From: SM1-46 sp002451215
GTDB taxonomy: Bacteria; Pseudomonadota; Gammaproteobacteria; Acidiferrobacterales; Sulfurifustaceae
Assembly (NCBI GenBank): GCA_002451215.1
Contig: DKBM01000028.1
Span: 1 to 8,662, forward strand
Length of the DNA stretch: 8,662 bases
Direction of reading: 5' to 3'
Part shown: in pieces, positions 1 through 5,530 of the stretch
Layout: each line of letters starts with the position of its first letter
How positions within the stretch are numbered: position 1 is the first letter of the stretch
Notes under the pieces: generated by a model
Database searches by the model: none
What the model was told of the DNA's origin: nothing
What the model saw: the letters and a program-made list of their open reading frames with translations, nothing else
Translations under genes and position numbers: made by a program

Positions 1-10
1 CTGGGGACGC

Positions 11-60
11 CACTAACAAGAAGGGGGCCCGCGACCAAGCGGGCCCCCTTCTTGTTAGTG
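11..60 (-). terminator. Strong intrinsic terminator, probably bidirectional
   Basis: Arms at 11-32 and 39-60 are perfect reverse complements, giving a 22-bp stem around a 6-nt loop. The core is very G+C-rich (GGGGGCCCGC) and flanked by A-rich and T-rich segments (AAGAA/TTCTT). On either strand, transcription would form a G+C-rich hairpin followed by a U-rich CUUCUUGUU stretch, so it can work in both directions. It lies about 195 bp beyond the stop of the minus-strand PRODH-like gene and is the first plausible end for that transcript. The gene to its left is outside the window. Confidence 0.8.
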
Positions 61-254
61 AGGTCGTCACGTCTGCTGACGCAACGGCCTGTTCAGTTCC
101 TTCAGGGTCTCCAACAGCTCGCTGCGGTTGCAGCTTATCCGTCCCCGCAATCACCTCTGCGGCGCTTGCCGTGTCATGCGGCGCGGGAGCAAAGTCCAGG
201 TGAAGGGACGTGATACGGAGTGGGGCGTAAGGTCCACAGGCCCCGGTTCCGGAT
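61..254. other. Gene-free stretch between terminator and PRODH-like gene
   Basis: This looks like the 3' untranslated region of the minus-strand transcript. Frames stay open over parts of it because the base composition is G+C-rich, but none has a convincing start with a ribosome site or a recognisable protein family. I see no RNA gene. Confidence 0.45.
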
Positions 255-1136
255 CTACGTGCGAGCAGGGCGTGCCGGAAACGCCTTGTTGTAGGGGCCG
301 AGCAGCGCGTCCTTGAAGAGCCACCACAATGCCTTGGGGTTGCGCTTCAGGTTGTTCAGGGCGTAGGGGATCCAGGCATGTCCGTAGGGAACATAAACGC
401 GCACCGTAACATCAAGATCGCGGGCGACTTGAACCGCTCTGTTTGCGGGAAGCCCATACAAGAGTTCGACTTCGCATCTGGTGTTGGTCTTCAGGAGGAT
501 CTCCACAGACTCCCGGAGAAGAACCGGATCATGCGTTGCAACTCTCACCAGAGGGACATTTCCTGCAAGTCGACGCGCGACAGCGATGAAACCCTCTCGA
601 GGGTCTATATCCGGATGGGTAGGGTCCGACCACTGTCCTTTCACGATTCTCGGAACGACCCCCAGGCGTGCTGCCAAATCCGCATCCTGCAAACTTCGTT
701 GCCATCTTCCTGGCAGAGAGCAACCGAGACCATTGGTGCGCCTTGTTGGGCCAGCTGATAGCAGGTTAATGACTTGGTCAGCGGATTCGTATGCAAGGGA
801 GTCAAGGTGTAGCGGAACATGCATTTGCGCGGCGTATCCGACAAGGGTCTCATGGACCGTCTGATCGGAGCCGAACGCCGGAGTTTTGATGGATAGGTAG
901 CTGTCGCCTCCGATCCCGCTCAAATAGGTGATGGCACCGCGATACTGGGAAATGACGGCGTCGGCTGATTCATCGTCCTGGTTCCAGTAGCCCAGGGTAA
1001 CCCCGTATCCCCTTTCGCCAAGCGTAGCTACGAGTCGCTTCGCGTCATCCAGTGACTCCCCGGCAGCATAGTTGCGTCCGGCTCTCGCAATGACCCTATG
1101 TGCCAGGGCGCGCATCGGTTTGGCTCGGGTTGGCAC
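255..1136 (-). CDS. Proline dehydrogenase-fold flavoprotein lacking the substrate Arg pair
   Basis: A predicted cytosolic TIM-barrel flavoenzyme of the proline dehydrogenase family (PF01619), 293 residues, close to the size of single-domain bacterial enzymes. By eye it shows the family signposts in order: SIK (Lys84), HLD (Asp112), RIVKG (163-167), ATHDP (200-204), EVELLYG (222-228) and RVYVPYG (246-252). Arg163, Lys84, Asp112 and Tyr258 match conserved active-site or FAD-site residues. The helix that normally reads Y-x-x-R-R, whose two arginines hold the proline carboxylate, here reads Y-A-L-N-N (258-262). The Ala-Tyr after RLVKG is Gln-Trp. It probably binds FAD but may not oxidise proline. 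The GTG start at 1136 overlaps the upstream GNAT gene by 41 bp. An ATG at 1115 gives a 20-bp overlap and is equally plausible, since neither has a clear ribosome site. The overlap implies co-transcription and translational coupling. Confidence 0.85.
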   Translation of the reverse strand: MPTRAKPMRALAHRVIARAGRNYAAGESLDDAKRLVATLGERGYGVTLGYWNQDDESADAVISQYRGAITYLSGIGGDSYLSIKTPAFGSDQTVHETLVGYAAQMHVPLHLDSLAYESADQVINLLSAGPTRRTNGLGCSLPGRWQRSLQDADLAARLGVVPRIVKGQWSDPTHPDIDPREGFIAVARRLAGNVPLVRVATHDPVLLRESVEILLKTNTRCEVELLYGLPANRAVQVARDLDVTVRVYVPYGHAWIPYALNNLKRNPKALWWLFKDALLGPYNKAFPARPART

Positions 1137-2238
1137 CCCGGCTCGATGATATGAACTGGCGCGCCCGGCGCAGCAGGAGTGAAAGGCCGTCTCTGGCGAG
1201 CATCAACATCCCTGTGGGCGACCAGACATAAACCCGGACACTGACATTTTGGCGCTCGTGCTTGGTCCAGCGTCGCGTCCAGGGGGCGGCTGCTCCCAGA
1301 AACTCTATAGACGCAAGTTTCTTCTTGGTCGCGTACTGAAGAGTCTCAGCCATCAGCAGCAATCCAGGCGAACACTTCGAAAAATGCTCATCATAGGCAA
1401 TCTTGAGAAGCCAGAGTCGGTTATTGCTCTCGATTGCCAGGTGACTGGCAACGCTCCGATCACCGATCCTCAGGGTCGCAATCTGAAGGATGCCGGATTT
1501 GCAGGCCTCGAGCGCGTATGCGTGAAAGAAAGACCGCATACGCTGATCGTACGCGAGGGCGGTTCGGGATTGTCCCTTCCAGCCGGTTGACTCGAGCTGC
1601 AGCAGCGTTTCCCACAGTGGCGACATCTCGTGAACATCAGTGGGGGATCGGAATTCGACTTCCACAGGCCCCAAGGCCGCTGCTTTGCGCTGTCCGCGTC
1701 TGAGGTCCGACTTGAGACTGGAAGACAGGCGCTCCAGGCCGTCAGCAGCGTCGGACTGGAGCGGCAGGAACGGACATGGCTGCGCTGGTCTTACGAAGAC
1801 GATCCCGCGGCCCCGATAGGCACTGCGAAGTGCGTCGTAGACTGGAGACTCAACCGGTAGCTTTGGCAAATAGAGGGACATGCCGTTTTCAGCGATCTTC
1901 TTAGCAAGCTGCGCCAGCGCGCCGGCATCCCTGTAGTAGAAGTCCATGGGTTCTCCATGGGCATCCACGCCGATATGTTCGTAGGGCGCGAGTTGCCCGC
2001 GTCGCCTGGCAAGAGCGGCAACGCCAGATACAGCTGCACCAGCGTAGGAAACTATCAGGGCAAGATCGGAGTCAGCCGAGAGATGCTCCGCGCTCGCGGC
2101 GATCCATTCGTAGCTACCGATAGGCGACTGGAGAGAGCTGGTTAACTCGCCCCATGCCCGCTTCAGGGAGGAGATTTCGGTATTCGCCGCGAGGGCTTGC
2201 GCCCATTCTGAAGCAGGACTCACCAGAGGTCTCACCAT
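1096..2238 (-). CDS. FemAB/BioF2-like GNAT acyltransferase
   Basis: A cytosolic protein of about 380 residues resembling the GNAT-fold Acetyltransf_6/BioF2-like family (PF13480), related to FemAB aminoacyltransferases and common in polysaccharide and cellulose loci. The N-terminal half carries a SYEWIAASAEHL stretch of the type found in these proteins. The catalytic half has a basic KSDLRRGQRKA segment, WKGQSRTAL, a LRIGDRSVASHLAI strand and the SPGLLLMAETLQYA helix followed by IEFLGAAAPWTRRW. These proteins transfer an acyl or aminoacyl group to an amino sugar or similar acceptor; the substrate here is unknown. The frame extends upstream to a GTG at 2286, but an AAGGAG ribosome site (2246-2241) lies just before ATG 2238 and, at better spacing, before GTG 2235, so I start at 2238. 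A small hairpin (2253-2267) precedes the ribosome site. It is the first gene of a two-gene operon with the PRODH-like gene. Confidence 0.8.
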   Translation of the reverse strand: MVRPLVSPASEWAQALAANTEISSLKRAWGELTSSLQSPIGSYEWIAASAEHLSADSDLALIVSYAGAAVSGVAALARRRGQLAPYEHIGVDAHGEPMDFYYRDAGALAQLAKKIAENGMSLYLPKLPVESPVYDALRSAYRGRGIVFVRPAQPCPFLPLQSDAADGLERLSSSLKSDLRRGQRKAAALGPVEVEFRSPTDVHEMSPLWETLLQLESTGWKGQSRTALAYDQRMRSFFHAYALEACKSGILQIATLRIGDRSVASHLAIESNNRLWLLKIAYDEHFSKCSPGLLLMAETLQYATKKKLASIEFLGAAAPWTRRWTKHERQNVSVRVYVWSPTGMLMLARDGLSLLLRRARQFISSSRGANPSQTDARPGT

Positions 2239-2240
2239 GA

Positions 2241-2246
2241 CTCCTT
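2241..2246 (-). promoter_or_regulatory. Ribosome binding site of the GNAT gene
   Basis: AAGGAG on the minus strand lies 2 nt before ATG 2238 and 5 nt before GTG 2235. The longer reading from GTG 2286 has no such site, so this motif decides in favour of the shorter protein. The close spacing leaves it open whether ATG or the next-codon GTG initiates. Confidence 0.55.
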
Positions 2247-2563
2247 CGACGTGCCCGTGGTACGGGCCGGACGCTATTTTTCGCACAGCTATCGATGAGT
2301 TACCAGCGACCGATTGTCAGGGAAAGTGCCTTGTAACGAGGATGAAACACCTCTATCTGAATGTTGATTTATGGCAATGATTTTTTTTGCGAAGTCCGGG
2401 TAGTATTCGGTTCCAGACGACCTCGCACAATCGACCCCGATTGAACATTCTGGCCGCTTTGTACGGACAGATTGAAGAAACGGGAAAACAAGAGCATGCG
2501 AACCGCGTAGCCCATTCGGCAAGCGAGGCGTCTTCAGGCGGAAGGCCGGCGCACCCCCCGGCA

Positions 2564-2610
2564 CTGTCGGCCAACGCTAGATGACTAGCGACATCATTTC
2601 TGTCGGCTAA
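2564..2610 (+). promoter_or_regulatory. Paired CTGTCGGC repeats around a palindrome
   Basis: CTGTCGGCCAA (2564-2574) and CTGTCGGCTAA (2600-2610) are direct repeats with one mismatch, 36 bp start to start. Between them is a perfect palindrome, CGCTAG-ATGA-CTAGCG (2575-2590). The block ends 21 bp before the sugar transferase start. The arrangement suggests an operator or a structured leader. The same CTGTCGGC core recurs before the export operon. No known regulator can be named from the sequence. Confidence 0.35.
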
Positions 2611-2631
2611 TGCCCGAGTGGGGGCTGCATA

Positions 2632-3970
2632 GTGGTGCGAATCTTCAAGCATTTTGTTCCGGTACAGATCCTTGTGCTGGTGCTCGCCGATGCGCTGATC
2701 CTTGTAGGAGCCATGTATCTCGGAATCGCGCTGCGATTCTACGGTGGCGACACGGGTGGCCTTGAAGAAATCCTGCCTATTTTCCCCAAGGCAATCGGTT
2801 ACGCCGTTGTGATGCTCGCCACCATGACCAGCATGGGTTTGTACATGCGGGATGTCGCGTACGGAAGTCCCGGGTACTACCTGCGCCTGTTCATTAGTTT
2901 TGCCGGCGGCACCGGCATGATGGTCCTGGTGTTTTATGCCTTGCCGGGACTGTTCCTTGGCCGCGGCGCATTCGGTTTTACCGTTGGCTTCGCGATTATC
3001 GGCACGGTACTGGCGCGTGGCGTGTTCGTCCGCGTCGTGAATCACGATGTGCTGAGGAAGCGGATTGTCGTTCTTGGCACCGGTTCGCGCGCTGCGCAGG
3101 TCGGAGAAATCCTCCGCCGCGAAAATCTCAACCACAAGTTTCAGCTTGTCGGGTACCTGGCGCTCGGAAGCGCTCATCAGACAGGGCCCGGAAGCGCTCA
3201 TCTGGAGGTTCCGGCTGGCGAGATCCTGCCCTCGGACGCGCCGTTGTTGGCGACGTCAATCCGATACCGGGTGGACGAGCTTGTGGTGGCGGTGCGCGAC
3301 CGCCGCGGCGGCGGCCTGCATATGGTGGAACTACTTGAGTGCAAACTGGAAGGAATCAACGTGATCGATGTGTCCAGTTTCTTCGAGCGCGAGACCGGGC
3401 ATGTGCAGCTGGATTCGCTCAATTCGAGCTGGATGGTTTATTCGGACGGTTTCTGCCGCACCTCGGGCCGTGGACTCGTGAAGCGCATTTTCGACGTGTT
3501 CGTCAGCCTGATATTGCTGGCGCTTACGTTGCCGGTCATGTTGGTCACTGCGCTGGCGATCATGCTGGAGAGCGGGATGCCAATCCTGTACCGGCAGACC
3601 CGTGTTGGCGAGTGTGGGGAACCGTTCGAGGTACTCAAGTTCCGCAGCATGCGTGTTGATGCCGAGAAGGACGGCAAGCCGAAGTGGGCTTCGNNGAGGG
3701 GATATGAGCTTCGTCGGGCCAAGACCGGAGCGCCCCTATTTCGTGACCGAGCTTGCCAGGGAGATTCCCTGGTACCAGAGCCGGCACTCCGTGAAGCCAG
3801 GCATTACAGGCTGGGCGCAAATCAGGTATCCGTACGGTGCATCAGTCGAGGATGCAAGACGAAAGCTGCAATACGATCTGTACTACGCCAAAAACCACAG
3901 TCTGTTCCTGGACCTGCTGATACTGTTCCAGACCGTGCAAGTCGTGCTGTTTCGCAGGGGGGCCCGATAG
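2632..3970 (+). CDS. Initiating sugar-phosphate transferase, XrtA/PEP-CTERM type, interrupted by assembly gap
   Basis: A polyprenyl-phosphate sugar-1-phosphate transferase of the bacterial sugar transferase family (PF02397, WcaJ/EpsB-like, resembling TIGR03013). It starts EPS synthesis by placing a sugar phosphate on undecaprenyl phosphate in the inner membrane. The N-terminus MVRIFKHFVP is typical. About four membrane helices fall at residues 12-34, 52-71, 83-108 and 112-136. A cytoplasmic nucleotide-binding-like domain begins at KRIVVLGTGSRAA (143-155). Another hydrophobic helix (286-312) leads into the catalytic domain (YRQTRVGE, FEVLKFRSMRVDAEKDGKP). At 3694-3695 the assembly has NN. The frame before ends at PKWAS; after the gap the true reading continues in another frame with GDMSFVGPRPERPYF, KPGITGWAQ and QYDLYYAKN to the stop at 3970. 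Family members have roughly 29 more residues here, including the DELPQ segment with the catalytic Asp-Glu. The gene is probably intact in the organism. GTG codons at 2632 and 2635 could both initiate, with a G-rich ribosome site upstream. Confidence 0.87.
3165..3202 (+). repeat. In-frame 14-bp direct repeat inside the sugar transferase gene
   Basis: CGGAAGCGCTCATC occurs at 3165-3178 and again at 3189-3202, exactly 24 bp apart, so the reading frame is kept. It encodes GSAHQTGPGSAHLE in the loop after VGYLAL, in the cytoplasmic domain. The pattern looks like an old 24-bp tandem duplication whose second half has diverged. Confidence 0.6.
3694..3695. other. Assembly gap (NN) with missing catalytic segment
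   Basis: Two undetermined bases sit between the PKWAS and GDMSFVGPRP parts of the sugar transferase, which are in different frames. Family proteins have about 29 residues between them, so roughly 85 nt are probably missing and the NN does not represent the true length. Both flanks look like normal, undamaged coding sequence. Confidence 0.8.
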
Positions 3971-3976
3971 CGGTCT

Positions 3977-4885
3977 TTACTTTCCGGGGGTTGGTTTTTG
4001 GGCCCGAAGCGGCTGGAGAGGCGAGTCATCCCAGCCTGTCACGCGATCGTCGTGAAAGTAGACGCGCGAGAGTCCGTAGTCCCAAACGTCCGGATTCGCC
4101 TCAATGGGGTCTCCTTGTATCAAGCGGACCTCTTCCTTCGTGGAGCCAACATGAAAATGTCGGCCCTCCCCAGGCTGGGATTGCTCGGTGGAAGGAACCT
4201 GAAGAGGGTTTTCCGGGTGATTCAACCATCCGCTAACGCGATCATTCTGAAAGTAGATTTTCGAATGGCCGTAGTGCCAGATATTCTCCTCAACCGATGA
4301 GGGTGCGCCCTGAATAGCGCTGACCTCTGCAGTAGTGGCACCGGGCCGGATCAGCGATGGCGGGAAGCGATTCGGGTTCGTGCCCTTCTCGGTCGCGCCA
4401 ACGCGGGATTCATGTCTTGCCGGTCCCGGCGACCGAGATTCTCCGGACCAGTCGAAGGGACCTGCTGCAAATACGAGGTAGGCTCCCACGAGGAATGCGA
4501 TCGCAACGAAGAGGCCCGCGCCGCTGGTTCTTGACTGCGCCTCGGCGCCAGGTGGCCGTACGACCCCGGGCGTCGCGTCATTGCTGTCCCCCACGTCCAC
4601 ATCGGCGCTTTCCTGGTAAGGGACCACAGGTTCGTTCTGATTCGCCGGCGGCGAGATAGGTGGCAATGTGCCAAATCGCCGGTAGTGGCTCGACAACAGA
4701 GAAAAAGCCAGATTGAGCGCTTTCGTGGCTTTTTCCGCGTCGCTTGACGCGACACCGCCAGCACCAAGGCGGTCTGGATGCCACTTCTGTACGAGGCGTC
4801 GGTATGCTCTTTGCACATGTTCCCATGAGTCGCTTGGGCGTACACCCAACGTCCGGTAGGCGTGTGCATAGTCGTTTTCGTTCAT
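3977..4885 (-). CDS. Membrane-anchored J-domain protein with two tandem C-terminal repeats
   Basis: Numbered from ATG 4885, the protein has 302 residues. Residues 5-65 form a DnaJ domain (AYRTLGV, AYRRLVQKW, then the essential HPD at 36-38), which in DnaJ proteins stimulates Hsp70 ATPase. There is no G/F region, zinc finger or substrate-binding domain. A Pro-rich acidic linker (about 75-118) leads to one membrane helix (about 124-141, LFVAIAFLVGAYLVFAAG). The C-terminal half has two copies, about 50 residues each, of a module with pattern G-[AS]-T-x-x-E-V-x-x-I-Q-G-x-P...W-x-Y-G-x-S-[KR]-[IV]-Y-F-x-[ND]-D-R-V-[ST]-G-W. The J domain should be cytoplasmic and the repeats periplasmic. The modules loosely recall SmpA/OmlA-like motifs; I cannot name the family. 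The frame also opens at TTG 4900, but ATG 4885 fits the J-domain start; neither has a clear ribosome site. Its stop lies 6 bp from the convergent sugar transferase gene, and it stands between two EPS units. Confidence 0.83.
   Translation of the reverse strand: MNENDYAHAYRTLGVRPSDSWEHVQRAYRRLVQKWHPDRLGAGGVASSDAEKATKALNLAFSLLSSHYRRFGTLPPISPPANQNEPVVPYQESADVDVGDSNDATPGVVRPPGAEAQSRTSGAGLFVAIAFLVGAYLVFAAGPFDWSGESRSPGPARHESRVGATEKGTNPNRFPPSLIRPGATTAEVSAIQGAPSSVEENIWHYGHSKIYFQNDRVSGWLNHPENPLQVPSTEQSQPGEGRHFHVGSTKEEVRLIQGDPIEANPDVWDYGLSRVYFHDDRVTGWDDSPLQPLRAQKPTPGK
4004..4156 (-). repeat. Second copy of the C-terminal protein repeat
   Basis: This encodes VGSTKEEVRLIQGDP, then WDYGLSRVYF and DDRVTGW. 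It matches the first copy at most of the conserved G, E, V, IQG, P, W, YG, S, YF, DRV and GW positions. The DNA has diverged, so the duplication is old and maintained at protein level. Confidence 0.75.
4199..4348 (-). repeat. First copy of the C-terminal protein repeat
   Basis: This encodes RPGATTAEVSAIQGAP, then WHYGHSKIYF and NDRVSGW. It is separated from the second copy by a short polar linker (PSTEQSQPGEGRH). It aligns with the second copy essentially without gaps. Confidence 0.75.
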
Positions 4886-5307
4886 TTGTTGCGCGGGCAA
4901 ATCGAGTGCGATGCCTGTCTAGACCGAACTGAACAACATAGATAATAGAGTAGGCACAAATTGAGCGCTGGGCGACTGACCGGTGCGGGCGATCGGGAAG
5001 TTCGCCGGACGCGAAAGCGCAGGATCGTGCGCAAGTTCGGCTTCACGCGAGCCTTCGAGACGTTCTGCAATGGTGGAGGTTGCTTGTTGCTGCCGAAAAT
5101 GCTTCTAGAACCGCCGCCGTGGTCGGTGCGAGCCGGTTTCCCGGCGTCTCCGAGGCGTCGATTTTTCCGGATTTGTCGGGGTGCGGAAGGTCAGTGCACG
5201 CGCCAAATGTACTTCCTGGTGTACCAAGCGGTCCAATCGAAGCTAGACCGTTGAAGTTTGGGGTGTTTCAGGGATGTAACACGCGCAGATCATTGCTCCG
5301 AAACCGC

Positions 5308-5336
5308 AAGACATCGCGCCGTGCGCATTAGATAAT
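5308..5336 (+). promoter_or_regulatory. Candidate sigma-70 promoter of the export operon
   Basis: AAGACA (5308-5313, four of six matches to TTGACA) and GATAAT (5331-5336, five of six matches to TATAAT) are separated by exactly 17 bp. Transcription would begin near 5343, leaving a leader of about 190 nt before the lipoprotein start. It is the best match I found in this interval, but chance similarity is possible. Confidence 0.35.
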
Positions 5337-5442
5337 CGCACTTGTCGGATAAGGAAAAAGGCGAGGAAAATCTGTGCAGGGCCGCCTTCTTTCGTGGAAA
5401 TCGTTCGCGGGAGCAAATGCTGGCCGCGATGCGGCTAACTCG

Positions 5443-5475
5443 TGTCGGTCGTGTTCCGACCGAAGCTGTCGGCAA
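5443..5475 (+). promoter_or_regulatory. Hairpin with adjacent CTGTCGGC motif in export operon leader
   Basis: TCGGTCG (5445-5451) and CGACCGA (5457-5463) form a perfect 7-bp stem around a 5-nt loop. Directly after it is CTGTCGGCAA (5466-5475), sharing its core with the paired repeats before the sugar transferase gene. The element ends 55 bp before the lipoprotein start. It could be an operator or a leader RNA structure. Confidence 0.35.
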
Positions 5476-5516
5476 GGCTGAATTATCTGAATTGCGTAGT
5501 CTGTTTTTCCTGGCTT

Positions 5517-5522
5517 AGGTGA
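5517..5522 (+). promoter_or_regulatory. Ribosome binding site of the export lipoprotein gene
   Basis: AGGTGA lies 8 nt before ATG 5531. This favours 5531 over the in-frame GTG at 5519, which overlaps the ribosome site itself, and over the later ATG at 5540. Confidence 0.6.
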
Positions 5523-5530
5523 GCATACAT

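Larger units (their letters stand above)
2239..2631. other. Divergent intergenic region, GNAT gene / sugar transferase gene
   Basis: This stretch of about 390 bp must hold the promoters of both divergent units. It contains a run of eight T at 2381-2388 in a locally A+T-rich patch (about 2341-2390), a hairpin (GCCCGT/ACGGGC, 2253-2267) and, next to the plus-strand gene, paired CTGTCGGC repeats around a palindrome (2564-2610). I found no convincing sigma-70 or sigma-54 promoter on either strand. Frames are open across parts of it on both strands, but none resembles a protein family or has a good start. Confidence 0.5.
4901..5530. other. Gene-free divergent leader, J-domain gene / export operon
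   Basis: This stretch of about 630 bp lies between the J-domain gene and the export lipoprotein gene. Frames of up to about 97 codons exist (for example around 4961-5254), but their products resemble nothing known and lack good ribosome sites. It holds four TGTCGG motifs on the plus strand (starting at 5174, 5343, 5443 and 5467), a hairpin at 5445-5463 and a possible sigma-70 promoter at 5308-5336. A second GATAAT at 4941-4946 has no matching -35 element. The length is unusual for a simple promoter region and suggests a long, regulated leader or an unrecognised small RNA. Confidence 0.5.

Noticed and set aside
2371..2391. TGGCA...TTTTTTTTGC as a sigma-54 site
   Set aside because: GG and GC are 14 nt apart instead of 10, so the spacing is wrong.
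2353..3201. Long minus-strand open frame of 282 codons
   Set aside because: It is antisense to the well-supported sugar transferase membrane region, with no recognisable domain and a composition expected of a shadow frame.
3696..4236. Continuation of the sugar transferase frame to a 534-residue protein
   Set aside because: After the NN this frame shows no family similarity and runs antisense across the J-domain gene; the conserved sugar transferase C-terminus is in another frame ending at 3970.
4961..5254. 97-codon plus-strand frame in the gene-free leader
   Set aside because: No ribosome site, no recognisable motif, Arg-rich low-information product; more likely chance openness in G+C-rich DNA.
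5421..5437. Possible sigma-54 promoter (GG-N10-GC spacing)
   Set aside because: The spacing fits, but the flanking bases match the TGGCAC/TTGC consensus poorly and the -12 element lacks TT.
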